Shown here one piece after another: positions 1-8,127 of a DNA stretch of 64,000 nucleotides. The notes beneath the pieces are model-generated. The model saw nothing but the letters and a program-made list of their open reading frames with translations, was not told the DNA's origin and did no database searches. The stretch's first letter is position 1. Every line of letters starts with the position of its first letter. The position numbers were made by a program, and so were the translations under genes. The DNA lies in the NCBI RefSeq assembly GCF_017942085.1, contig NZ_JAGKSP010000001.1:496001-560000 (forward strand). The letters run 5' to 3'. Source of the stretch: Paenibacillus lignilyticus (GTDB lineage Bacteria > Bacillota > Bacilli > Paenibacillales > Paenibacillaceae).

Positions 1-1
1 G

Positions 2-127
2 ATTGATTTTCACGTTGACGAGATCGGTCGCAGAGCCGCTGAACAATTGATTGCCAGCATTCAAGGCCGAGACATTCCGCGACGTACCCATGTTGGCTAC
101 GCAATTATTGAACGGGATTCGCTTTAG
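2..127 (+). CDS. LacI-family transcriptional regulator, C-terminal end only (partial)
   Basis: The frame is open from the window edge to the TAG at 125-127. The last 41 residues include DEIGRRAAEQLIASIQG and end YAIIERDSL. This is the usual ending of LacI/GalR regulators: the last helix of the effector-binding core (IGRxAAExL) followed by a beta strand carrying the E-R-x-S motif. LacI-family proteins are DNA-binding repressors or activators that respond to sugars. The helix-turn-helix and effector pocket lie outside the window, so the ligand cannot be named. The oxalate decarboxylase gene starts about 100 bp downstream on the same strand. Nothing shows that the two are functionally linked. 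Confidence 0.8.
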   Translation: MDFHVDEIGRRAAEQLIASIQGRDIPRRTHVGYAIIERDSL

Positions 128-223
128 CGTCGGCGCATATACGGGGTGAAATTGGTCTTCTAGCCAGGCTGTCGCTCATACATATAGGGGATGTACCAGA
201 GACGTATAGGAGGAATCGAGTTT

Positions 224-1417
224 ATGACAAATCCTACCCCGGACGATTGGAAGCCATTTCACATTCCGCAGCCGATCAGAAGCGATGGCGCAGGCGGTCT
301 TGATTTAGGGCCGCGCGATATTATGAGAGATATGGAGAATCCGGATATGCTTGTGCCTCCTGCAACCGATGCAGGCTTGGTGCCGAATTTGAAAATGTCG
401 TTCTCCGATACCCACATGGTACTCAAAAAAGGCGGCTGGTCGCGTGAAATAACGGTACGGGATCTGCCCATCGCGACAACGCTCGCCGGCGTGAATATGA
501 GTTTGACGCCCGGTGGCGTTCGAGAGCTGCATTGGCATCAACAATCGGAATGGTCCTACATGATACGGGGCTGCGCGCGCATTACGTCCATGGATTGGCA
601 GGGGCGCAATTTTATTGCCGATGTCGGTCCGGGAGACCTGTGGTATTTTCCGGCGGGTTTGCCTCATTCCATTCAAGGGCTGGAAGAAGGCTGTGAATTT
701 CTGCTTGTCTTCGATGACGGATCTTTCTCCGATTTGAATACCCTATCCATCTCCGACTGGTTTGCCCATACGCCCAAAGACGTGTTGTCCGCCAACTTCG
801 GCGTACCGCAAAGCGCTTTTGACGCCATTCCGGACGATCAGGTTTATATCTTCCAAGATAATATTCCAGGTACGATCGCGGAACAGGCCATCCAATCGCC
901 TTACGGCACCGTGCCTCTCACCTTCAAGCACAGCTTGCTCGCCCAAACCCCGGTCAAATCATCGGGAGGCAATGTCAGAATCGTGGACTCCACCAACTTC
1001 CCGATCTCTCGAACCGTAGCTGCGGCACTGGTCGAAATCGAACCCGGCGGCATGCGGGAGCTGCACTGGCATCCCAACAATGATGAGTGGCAGTATTATT
1101 TGACCGGCCAAGGGAGAATGACGGTATTCGCCGGCAACGGCGCAGCGCGGACCTTTGATTACAGAGCGGGCGATGTCGGCTACGTCCCTTTTGCCAATGG
1201 CCATTATATTCAGAACACTGGCAGCCAATCCTTGTGGTTTCTGGAAATTTTCAAAAGCGATCGATTTGAAGACATTTCCTTAAATCAATGGATGGCGCTG
1301 ACCCCTCGGAATCTCGTAGCGCGTAATTTGAACGTCGGTTCCGAGGTACTCGATGCGCTGCGCAAGGAAGAACAAGCTGTCGTGAAATTCCCGGGTTTCA
1401 CGTATTACCCGAAGTAA
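224..1417 (+). CDS. oxdC: Oxalate decarboxylase family bicupin
   Basis: A 397-residue protein close in length to B. subtilis OxdC and OxdD. It has two cupin domains, each with a manganese site. The first shows HWH (103-105), E109 and H148; the second has HWHPNNDEW followed by a later His. The family splits oxalate into formate and CO2. The start at 224 follows TAGGAGGA at 207-214; an upstream in-frame ATG at 191 has no such site. No signal peptide is visible, so it is probably cytoplasmic or spore-associated. Oddity: the flexible lid, Ser-Glu-Asn-Ser-Thr in OxdC with Glu162 as proton donor, reads S169-D-L-N-T173 here. Asp replaces the key Glu, so the balance of decarboxylase and oxidase activity is uncertain. 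It could serve the allantoin-derived oxalate pathway encoded at 37.7-43.2 kb. Confidence 0.9.
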   Translation: MTNPTPDDWKPFHIPQPIRSDGAGGLDLGPRDIMRDMENPDMLVPPATDAGLVPNLKMSFSDTHMVLKKGGWSREITVRDLPIATTLAGVNMSLTPGGVRELHWHQQSEWSYMIRGCARITSMDWQGRNFIADVGPGDLWYFPAGLPHSIQGLEEGCEFLLVFDDGSFSDLNTLSISDWFAHTPKDVLSANFGVPQSAFDAIPDDQVYIFQDNIPGTIAEQAIQSPYGTVPLTFKHSLLAQTPVKSSGGNVRIVDSTNFPISRTVAAALVEIEPGGMRELHWHPNNDEWQYYLTGQGRMTVFAGNGAARTFDYRAGDVGYVPFANGHYIQNTGSQSLWFLEIFKSDRFEDISLNQWMALTPRNLVARNLNVGSEVLDALRKEEQAVVKFPGFTYYPK

Positions 1418-1446
1418 GTGTTGCGAGCTAACGGCGTCGCAGCCGA

Positions 1447-2526
1447 TTATGATTCTGCTTCCTGCTTCTTCTGTTTCTTTAAGCTGTAATTGAACATCAT
1501 CCGAAGAAGCGGCGGAACCGCGAAGAAGATAAAGAAGGTGCGAAACAGCTGATACCCCGCCACCATCGACAGGTCCGCCTGAATTTCATGCGCGATGATG
1601 CCCATCTGGTCCATGCCTCCCGGCGCAAGACTGAGCAGAGCTGTAGACATGGAGATCGGATGAAGTTTTGTCAGCACGGCGCCGAATCCCCATGCCCCTA
1701 AGATCAGCAGGAGCCCGCTTCCGAGAGCCAGCGATATCGTCCGCAGCTTATTCGGCAGCTGCTGCGGTTTCAAGAGCAGCCCTACATACGTTCCAATCAT
1801 GAACTGAGCGGCATCGATCAGCAGCGAAGGCAGCGGTGGACCATGCAATCCGCTGAGCTGAAGGATCGCCGTTCCAAGAGCCGGCCCAAGCAAGTAGGCG
1901 GTTGGGAAGTTTACCTTGTTGCCAAATACCGCACATGCAACGCTAACCGGGGCGAAGAGAAGAATATTCGGAAACAAGCCGCCCCATTCTGCTGCTGCGG
2001 CCAGGGTTTGCGACACCGCTGCCGCTCCTTCCGAATGCGATTGGCCGAAGAACGGATTAAATACGAGCAACGGCACGCAAATAATGATCATCATGAGCCG
2101 GATCACCTGCGTCACCGTTACGATCGTCAGATTAACTCCTTTGGTCTCTTCCGCAAGCGCAAGAACCTGCGTTAACCCGCCTGGCACGCTGCCCAGCAAA
2201 GCCGTTTTGAAATCCGTATGCGATAGTTTAGATACGATATAAGCAATTCCCGTACAAAACAGCAATAATAATACGATCATCAGCATCATGGAAGGAAGCT
2301 GATAGGAGATCTCCCGCAGCGCTTCTGCTGTCATCGATAAGCCGATCGCATAACCGACGACGATCATGCCGGCATTTCTTGCTTGCACCGGCCACCTGTA
2401 CGTTCTGCCCAGCAGATTCGATCCAATTAATACTGCGATCATCGGTCCGAGCAGCCACGGGATCGGGGCATGCATCAGCTTGAATGCGGCTCCTCCGATT
2501 AGTGCTGTGAGCAGCGTACTCCACAT
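1447..2526 (-). CDS. AbrB-family integral membrane protein (putative ammonia monooxygenase family)
   Basis: A 359-residue, strongly hydrophobic protein with about ten membrane segments in two repeated halves. The repeats PIPWLLGPMIAVLIGSNLL near the N-terminus and FPTAYLLGPALGTAILQLSG in the second half are the hallmark of the AbrB family. Family members are often mis-named ammonia monooxygenase or transport regulators, and their substrate is unknown. ATG 2526 follows GGAAGGTGG. The gene converges on the oxalate decarboxylase gene with a 29-bp gap. No neighbour defines its role; transport of a small organic or nitrogenous compound is only a guess. The lysine- and glutamate-rich tail (KKQKKQEAES) is probably cytoplasmic. 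Confidence 0.8.
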   Translation of the reverse strand: MWSTLLTALIGGAAFKLMHAPIPWLLGPMIAVLIGSNLLGRTYRWPVQARNAGMIVVGYAIGLSMTAEALREISYQLPSMMLMIVLLLLFCTGIAYIVSKLSHTDFKTALLGSVPGGLTQVLALAEETKGVNLTIVTVTQVIRLMMIIICVPLLVFNPFFGQSHSEGAAAVSQTLAAAAEWGGLFPNILLFAPVSVACAVFGNKVNFPTAYLLGPALGTAILQLSGLHGPPLPSLLIDAAQFMIGTYVGLLLKPQQLPNKLRTISLALGSGLLLILGAWGFGAVLTKLHPISMSTALLSLAPGGMDQMGIIAHEIQADLSMVAGYQLFRTFFIFFAVPPLLRMMFNYSLKKQKKQEAES

Positions 2527-2587
2527 TCACTTCCACCTTCCTGCTTCTATAACGTCTTTTTACAATACAACGACTTCCCCTTTAACG

Positions 2588-2615
2588 CAAAAAGAACACG
2601 CCATTAGGCGCGTTC
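2588..2615 (-). terminator. Minus-strand hairpin with T-run, upstream of the AbrB-family gene
   Basis: GAACACGCC (2594-2602) pairs with GGCGCGTTC (2607-2615) around ATTA, with one mismatch. It is followed on the minus strand by TTTTT. No minus-strand gene ends just upstream, because the cupin gene between here and doxX is on the plus strand. It may stop tetR-doxX read-through antisense to the cupin gene, or act in the AbrB-gene leader. Confidence 0.45.
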
Positions 2616-2725
2616 GACAAGTCACGGGACGATGCATTTTTTAGGAAGGGAAACACGTTCCATCCGCAGCCGACATAACATATCCCATGCCAAATGCCTA
2701 TTATACAAAGAAAGCAGGGAGAGCT

Positions 2726-3403
2726 ATGACGGTTTCATACATGGACTACACGTCTCCGTCGGTCCAATTCACGTATAATCTCAACAACAATACCACGTTC
2801 AGAAAAGATGCCCGCAATTATATTAATACATTATCCAATCAACAATTGAATACGCTTGTCGATGTGTCGCTGCTGGACATCTTCATGAGTAAAGGAAATG
2901 TCGTCGAGCCCCACTATCATCAGAATGCGGCCGAACTCGTTTATCTGATCTCCGGCGCCATGGTTGTCTCGTTAATCAATCCTTTTACGAACGAGCTGCT
3001 TAACTTTCCGATCAGCCAGCCGGGACAGGTGGTCAATATTCCGCAGGGATGGTGGCATTATGAAGTCGCAACGATGGATAATACCCATGTGTTGGCCATA
3101 TTCGACGCACCGGTTCCTCAGTTCATTGGGGGATCCGACCTGCTAAGACTGACCCCGGCGAATATTCTTGCACATACCTATTGCCTCAACGAAGCGATGG
3201 TGAAGGAAACGCTGGCGCCAATTACGCAAACCGTACTTATCGGCCCGCCTAATACATGCAACAAAGCAGGACAAATGGTGCAAGGCGTGGCGGCAGCGGC
3301 TCCCAGCATACCTGCACCTGCACCTGCACCCGCACCCGTGCCTGTAACCGGCTATTCCTATCCGAAGCGAACCGTCATCGGGAACGGATGGTATCAGTAC
3401 TAA
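2726..3403 (+). CDS. Single-domain cupin protein with Pro/Ala-rich C-terminal tail
   Basis: A protein of about 225 residues with one cupin domain. Metal motif 1 is VEPHYHQNAAELVYLISG (H-x-H and E) and motif 2 is PGQVVNIPQGWWHYE with the fourth ligand His. The phrase RLTPANILAHTY resembles the region after each cupin in oxalate decarboxylases, so it is a distant monocupin relative with unknown substrate. The tail carries a PAPAPAPAPVPV linker followed by a Tyr/Gly-rich end (GYSYPKRTVIGNGWYQY), an ending typical of structural or surface-attached proteins. ATG 2726 follows GGGAGAG; an ATG at 2687 in the same frame has no ribosome site. Its stop codon abuts that of doxX on the other strand (TAA/TTA). 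Confidence 0.7.
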   Translation: MTVSYMDYTSPSVQFTYNLNNNTTFRKDARNYINTLSNQQLNTLVDVSLLDIFMSKGNVVEPHYHQNAAELVYLISGAMVVSLINPFTNELLNFPISQPGQVVNIPQGWWHYEVATMDNTHVLAIFDAPVPQFIGGSDLLRLTPANILAHTYCLNEAMVKETLAPITQTVLIGPPNTCNKAGQMVQGVAAAAPSIPAPAPAPAPVPVTGYSYPKRTVIGNGWYQY

Positions 3404-3853
3404 TTAGAGCTGAACAATTGGCGAGGCAAGCAGAACGGCTGCGATAAAAACAAGCTGGAGGAGCGTCCTGAGCGGGAGGCCCGGTACGGGTCTGCCGCCG
3501 ATGGTGAGCTTCTCCCTTGCCGCGCGCACATTCGCCGGGAACATCGCAAGGAACAGAAGCGCCAAGCAGATGGCTGCGGCAGTCGCCGTCAGCGGAATTA
3601 GGATGGCCGCTGCACCGGCAAGCTCCAGCCATCCCGTCGCGGAAACGATCCATTCCCGCTTCGGCAAGGATGGCGGTACCATCCGGATCAGATCCGGCCG
3701 CCTGCTCCCCCAGTGCGCCGATGCGGTCAACAGCAGCATAAGGGCAACCGCAGCTTGAAGCGGCGTCTGCCAACCGTCAAAGTAGGACAAGCCTGCCAAT
3801 CCCAAGCAACGAAACAATAACCATGAACCTGCCAATACAATAAAAGGTGCCAT
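3404..3853 (-). CDS. DoxX-like membrane protein
   Basis: A 149-residue protein with four predicted membrane segments. It has the DoxX-like pattern: helix 1 with FDGWQTP in the loop, then WLELAGAAAILIPLTATAAAI and LGRPVPGLP-type loops before the last helix. DoxX-like proteins are small quinone- or thiosulfate-linked membrane proteins, often paired with their own regulator. The start ATG 3853 has AGGAGG six bases upstream. It lies 19 bp after the TetR stop codon on the same strand, so the two form an operon read from the promoter at 4531-4559. Function beyond the family is not evident. Confidence 0.75.
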   Translation of the reverse strand: MAPFIVLAGSWLLFRCLGLAGLSYFDGWQTPLQAAVALMLLLTASAHWGSRRPDLIRMVPPSLPKREWIVSATGWLELAGAAAILIPLTATAAAICLALLFLAMFPANVRAAREKLTIGGRPVPGLPLRTLLQLVFIAAVLLASPIVQL

Positions 3854-3872
3854 AACAACATTCCTCCTAATA

Positions 3873-4469
3873 TTAGGTTGTAGGTTTAAGCATGCCGGTA
3901 ATCAATTGCACGAATTGGGCAGCTGTGAATTGGCTGTTTACGATGGAGAATGAAGATCGGACCCGCAGCCCTAACGAAATCAAAACAAACAGCTCTGCCG
4001 TACGATCCGCATCGATTGCCGCCGGGATAACGCCACGCTGCTGACCCGCGGTAATCCAGCTTCGCGACAATTGAACGGAGCGCTCATAGAATTGATTCAG
4101 CGCCTCCGCTACGGCCGGCTCCTCTTCCTTGCCCAGCAAATAAACAAACACTTTATTGGTAACGTCATCCGATTCTTCCAAGCTGTTTAGACTACCGGCA
4201 ATACTCCCCATCGGCCCCTCAAACTCGCCGCCTTTTCTCCCCACCTCGCTCATAAATCGGTTGTTTGTTTCCTCAAGCCGCTCCAGCAGCACCCAGGCAA
4301 ACAATTCATCCTTGCTCTTCACATAATGAAAGATGGCCCCCTTCGAAAGCTCCGATCGCTCCATAATGTCCTTCAGCGTTAACGACGAGCAGCCTTTCTC
4401 TCGAACAAGCGATTTGGTTGCTTCCAGCAATAAGCGAATCGTTTGCTCTCTGCGTTCCTCTTGCTTCAC
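3873..4469 (-). CDS. TetR-family transcriptional regulator
   Basis: A TetR repressor of about 198 residues. The N-terminal helix-turn-helix is typical: QTIRLLLEATKSLVREKGCSSLTLKDIMERSELSKGAIFHYVKSKDEL. The remaining two thirds form the usual helical ligand domain. The promoter at 4531-4559 excludes the long in-frame extension to ATG 4580, because that codon lies upstream of the transcription start. GTG 4469, preceded by AAGGCGG, is the most likely start; GTG 4478 is the alternative. The promoter contains a perfect inverted repeat between its -35 and -10 boxes, so the protein probably represses itself and the downstream doxX gene. The inducer is unknown. Confidence 0.85.
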   Translation of the reverse strand: MKQEERREQTIRLLLEATKSLVREKGCSSLTLKDIMERSELSKGAIFHYVKSKDELFAWVLLERLEETNNRFMSEVGRKGGEFEGPMGSIAGSLNSLEESDDVTNKVFVYLLGKEEEPAVAEALNQFYERSVQLSRSWITAGQQRGVIPAAIDADRTAELFVLISLGLRVRSSFSIVNSQFTAAQFVQLITGMLKPTT

Positions 4470-4530
4470 CTTCGACACCGCCTTGTTGATGTAGTTGTGC
4501 GTGTATTTCCAGTTGTTGGTTGTTGTCTTT

Positions 4531-4559
4531 ATTATAGAAACCGACCAGCGGTTTGTAAA
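4531..4559 (-). promoter_or_regulatory. tetR-doxX promoter with embedded inverted-repeat operator
   Basis: On the minus strand, TTTACA (4554-4559) and TATAAT (4531-4536) are separated by exactly 17 bp. Inside the spacer lies the perfect inverted repeat AAACCG-ACCAG-CGGTTT (4538-4554). A palindrome in this place would block RNA polymerase, as expected for TetR autorepression. Confidence 0.75.
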
Positions 4560-4620
4560 TAGGTAAAAAGCAAAGGCCAAGCATTTTTTTCAGATGCCTG
4601 GCCTTCCCATGCTGCTTCCG

Positions 4621-6741
4621 CTATCCAATCGTCACATATTCTCGTTTGCTGCCATTCACTTCAATTGTACAGTCGGCATCGCTAATAATTTCAACTACTC
4701 GGTTCCCCTTCAAACGTATGCCGACGAGAACGCCATCTGTAATCGTGATCTTATTGCCTCTAAAAGTAAAGCTGCAGTTGATCCGCGCTTCCCAGCGTCC
4801 TGTCAACGAGAGAACGGAATTGTCGCCATCGCAGGATACTTTGCTGATTGTATTCGGCGGGAGATCCAGCTCTCGCGCACGCGTAAGTGTAGCCATTAAG
4901 GTTTCAAAATACGACGTAAGAGGCATTTCAAACGAAAAATATTCCACGTTCGATTTGCTAACCCCGATGATGTCGCCATCATGAATCAGCGTTGTTTCGC
5001 CGTCTATTGGCGTTAGCGGGTACATTTGCATCTCGATTTTGGATTTGGCGAACCAAATATCCCACTCGACGTATTCATAATCGCCGGTATAGAGCTTGCC
5101 AGCGAACGGGTTCACGCTTTGGGCGCCGGTTAATTGCTCGAATTCACTGCGAATATCACGGCCTTCCACGGTACACTGCGCCGGCGGACCGATGAAGATC
5201 ACTCTTCTCCCCGCAGCGGCATACCCTTGAATCGATTGCCACGCAGCCTCCGGCAACATCGTCGGCCATAACACGATTAACATATCGTAACGCGCCAAAT
5301 CTGCTTCGCTTGTCGGAATCAGGTCGATCTCGATGTGCTCCTGCATCATTTTATCGAGAACAGCCTTCAGACTGAGCCTGTGGTAATGCATGTATTCATT
5401 GTTGAAGAACGCGACCGATTCCCAGACGTACATCATCGCAAGCTTTGGCTTGCTGACTGCTGTGCCAATGAACTGCTGGAACGTTTTCTGCCGCTCCAGG
5501 CAAATCTTCGTATCGGCCCAGGTGCTGTGGTCGGGATATCCGGGGCCAAAAGGCCCTACGTAGCCGTATGCATGGCCGACCCATCTCACATTGCGGACTG
5601 CCAGCAGCCGCTGGTAATAATCCAGCTTCTCCTTCGTAGTATTTCGATCCCAGCACATATTGTAGGCATGGCCGCTCGATGAATATTTGGCAAGCGACTC
5701 GGCAAGCATCGTCATGGAAACCATCGTTCGTTCGGCATCAAATTGTGCATCTACAAACCCGCCGCTCAAATTGTCCGTCAGCCTGAAATAGTCGATATTT
5801 CCTGCCCACAGATCGCCTGAGTTGCCTTCCCCCCACCATGTGCTGTGGAAGCCGCCGAACAGGTTCTCGCCGAAACGCTCCGTGTAGCGGTCTTTTACGT
5901 ATTTCTGCAAGTCATAGGTCAGGTCGATCGTTAACTGATAGTAATCGTACCGCACTTTTCCAGCGCACGCATCGACCGCTTCATTCTTCAGCAGGTAGAT
6001 TCGGTCCAGCAAATCATAGCCATATTTGGCCTTGAAAGCCGCTAGAAAATGGCTCCCGACAAAATACACGTCCTCGCTCGATCTGCAGCCCGCTCCGAAT
6101 TCATCGATCGCATAGCCGTCCAGCGGCAACCCTTCATACTGCTCCAAGAACGAGTCCACCGATTTGTGCATCCCGCGATATGCAAAATCCATATAATCCG
6201 TATCATACCTCGCATAGACGAGAATTTCTCCATCCTGCTCATAGGCGCCGGCAAGTGTAGTCTCGATGTTCATGTCGATGGCGAACGTAATCCGGTCCGT
6301 AATGTCGGTGGCTTCTATAATGCGCCGACTTGCGTCTCGGATGATATGGAACGCTTTGGCAACGCCCCGGACTCTTGGATCGGTATGGACGAATCCGACA
6401 TTATGCACGCGCTTGATCGCTATGGAGAACCGCTTATCGACGACTTGCCCCGTATGCTCAACCGCCCAAGATTGGCGCGCTTCCGGATGCTCCTTGACGA
6501 TATTCGGACCGAGCATCGGCATGATCATCAGAAATTGCAAGCCAAGCCGCGTGCATGCCTCGGAAACGACTTGAACCGCCGCTTTGCCCTGCGGATCGTA
6601 TTCATCATAAATATTGTTGCGGAATTCCACACAAACCGTATCGAAGCCCTTCTCGTAAATATCTGAAACCGCCTGCCGAATGCGATGATGATCCATTGTC
6701 ATGCTGGTATCCAGCAATAGCATAATCGGTGCCGAGTACAT
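4621..6741 (-). CDS. Cytoplasmic (beta/alpha)8 glycosidase-like protein with beta-galactosidase-trimerisation-like domain
   Basis: A 706-residue protein without signal peptide. The first ~430 residues look like a TIM barrel of the GH-A type (beta-galactosidase-like): GFDTVCVEF near residue 32, a candidate acid/base Glu in YAIDEFGAG (E214), then FHSTWWGEGN (299-307) and AYNMCWDR. Residues ~460-560 resemble the Rossmann-like trimerisation domain of GH42 enzymes (PTMLPEAAWQSIQGYAAAGRRVIFIGPP). The C-terminus is a small beta domain. ATG 6741 follows AAGGGG; the longer in-frame start lacks a site. It is last in a four-gene run of glycosidase-like genes from 12223. A GH-A glycoside hydrolase role is inferred; family and substrate are not assigned. 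Confidence 0.65.
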   Translation of the reverse strand: MYSAPIMLLLDTSMTMDHHRIRQAVSDIYEKGFDTVCVEFRNNIYDEYDPQGKAAVQVVSEACTRLGLQFLMIMPMLGPNIVKEHPEARQSWAVEHTGQVVDKRFSIAIKRVHNVGFVHTDPRVRGVAKAFHIIRDASRRIIEATDITDRITFAIDMNIETTLAGAYEQDGEILVYARYDTDYMDFAYRGMHKSVDSFLEQYEGLPLDGYAIDEFGAGCRSSEDVYFVGSHFLAAFKAKYGYDLLDRIYLLKNEAVDACAGKVRYDYYQLTIDLTYDLQKYVKDRYTERFGENLFGGFHSTWWGEGNSGDLWAGNIDYFRLTDNLSGGFVDAQFDAERTMVSMTMLAESLAKYSSSGHAYNMCWDRNTTKEKLDYYQRLLAVRNVRWVGHAYGYVGPFGPGYPDHSTWADTKICLERQKTFQQFIGTAVSKPKLAMMYVWESVAFFNNEYMHYHRLSLKAVLDKMMQEHIEIDLIPTSEADLARYDMLIVLWPTMLPEAAWQSIQGYAAAGRRVIFIGPPAQCTVEGRDIRSEFEQLTGAQSVNPFAGKLYTGDYEYVEWDIWFAKSKIEMQMYPLTPIDGETTLIHDGDIIGVSKSNVEYFSFEMPLTSYFETLMATLTRARELDLPPNTISKVSCDGDNSVLSLTGRWEARINCSFTFRGNKITITDGVLVGIRLKGNRVVEIISDADCTIEVNGSKREYVTIG

Positions 6742-6781
6742 GAACGTTCCCCTTCTCTCCCGCAGCATCAGCTGCTCCGCG

Positions 6782-8086
6782 TTAACTAATGATTAGCAGC
6801 CCATCCTTCTCAAAAGGCGAGCTGCCGACGAACTCATTGCCGTCGAACTGATCGGATGCCGCAATGCGCTCTCCCCTCTCCGGGTTCCACCAAATTGCCG
6901 TCTTCCCCTCCACTGCCAGCCCGCTTACATCCAGACAAATCTCACATTTCTCCGGCAAATAAGCCAGCAGCAGGCTGCCATCCTCCGTACTTGCCACCGA
7001 TATTGTAAAAGGATGCTTGCTGCGCACTCTCTCAGATGTTGGCCGGAGGTTAAACCATGGCAATGTTGTAAGCAGCTGCATCATGCGAACCAGATCATAG
7101 GCGCCGGGCAGCTCTATTGCATCTTTCCAGCTGTATGCTGACGGGGCTCCGCCAAGCGGAGCTTCACCGATCTTCGCCCAATTCCAGATCCAATGGGCAC
7201 CATAAGTGATCCCCGTTAACGATCCCTCCAGCACACTCCGCCAGCCGGCGCGCCGAACCCCATGACGGTCGAAGCGCCGCTCGCGTCCGCTCATGGGATG
7301 ATGCTCGTAGCATGGCTCTGCATTAAGCACCGGCTTAGGCGGCTGTTTATCCCATTCCTCCCGAATAAGGCCCAGATTATATTCTTGATTCAGACCATGC
7401 CCGCTTTGCACCATATTAAAATCAAGCCAGCCCGCATGATGGTACGTATCGCCGGATTTATGCACCGGATGAGTCGTGATCAGTCGTCCGTATGGCTCGG
7501 CTTCTTTCATGGCAAGGCCGACCTCGTTATAGAATGCTGCGACGCCTTCGCCCTTGAATTCATCGTCTCCGCTAACGACCCATACAATATTCAACTCTTC
7601 CAGCTTCTCTATCAAATAAGATCCGTAACGGATCGCCTGCTGCACCGTCATGCCCGGATGAACGGGGATGACATCCAGCCTTGAATTCGGGACATGCTCG
7701 AACCACAGCACGATGAGCGCGATGACCATCCCTTTGTCATTGGCATACGCGATCATTTTCTTCAGCCTGTCAAAATACACATCCTGAATCGCATCATAAT
7801 CCCAGTTGAAAATCCGGCCATCCGCGCTCTCATCATTAAGAAGTGCGAACGGTCGGCGTTCTCCTCGAAAAATCGGCTGAAATGCATCATGCTGGGGCAG
7901 CGAATTGAGCTGAATCACGTTAAAGCCTTGAGTGGACCTGATATCCACATAGTCCACCCATTCCTCCCACGTCGCTCGTCCCGGACACGCCCAAGCCGTA
8001 TCCCCCAGCCAGAAAACCGGCTTCCCTTCTCCGTCTTGGAAGCTTCGCTGATCTGCTGCTATTTGCAAATACCCCTTAATTGCCAC
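6782..8086 (-). CDS. DUF4038 (apiosidase-like, GH140-type) glycoside hydrolase
   Basis: A 434-residue cytoplasmic protein. It begins with the DUF4038 signature KPVFWLGDTAW (residues 22-32), followed by the TIM-barrel strands GFNVIQLN and GMVIALIVLW. Candidate catalytic acids are D174-D175-E176 in VVSGDDEF and E257 in NAEPCYE, placed as in the GH140 apiosidase family. The family hydrolyses terminal sugars of plant pectin-like glycans, but related DUF4038 proteins have other or unknown specificities. The C-terminal ~90 residues form a beta domain (putative collagen-binding type) ending EKDGLLIIS. The start is GTG 8086 behind GGGGAGGTG. It is third in the glycosidase run, with 41 bp to the upstream gene. 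Confidence 0.75.
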   Translation of the reverse strand: MAIKGYLQIAADQRSFQDGEGKPVFWLGDTAWACPGRATWEEWVDYVDIRSTQGFNVIQLNSLPQHDAFQPIFRGERRPFALLNDESADGRIFNWDYDAIQDVYFDRLKKMIAYANDKGMVIALIVLWFEHVPNSRLDVIPVHPGMTVQQAIRYGSYLIEKLEELNIVWVVSGDDEFKGEGVAAFYNEVGLAMKEAEPYGRLITTHPVHKSGDTYHHAGWLDFNMVQSGHGLNQEYNLGLIREEWDKQPPKPVLNAEPCYEHHPMSGRERRFDRHGVRRAGWRSVLEGSLTGITYGAHWIWNWAKIGEAPLGGAPSAYSWKDAIELPGAYDLVRMMQLLTTLPWFNLRPTSERVRSKHPFTISVASTEDGSLLLAYLPEKCEICLDVSGLAVEGKTAIWWNPERGERIAASDQFDGNEFVGSSPFEKDGLLIIS

Positions 8087-8127
8087 TGTCGTACACCTCC
8101 CCTTGATTAGACCTGTTGATTATCGAA

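Noticed and set aside
4470-4580. ATG 4580 as start of the tetR gene
   Set aside because: The start lies upstream of the -35/-10 boxes that are within the proposed frame; the N-terminal extra residues do not match TetR proteins.
6049-6666. A 205-codon plus-strand frame within the GH-A-like gene
   Set aside because: A shadow on the opposite strand of a conserved TIM-barrel region.
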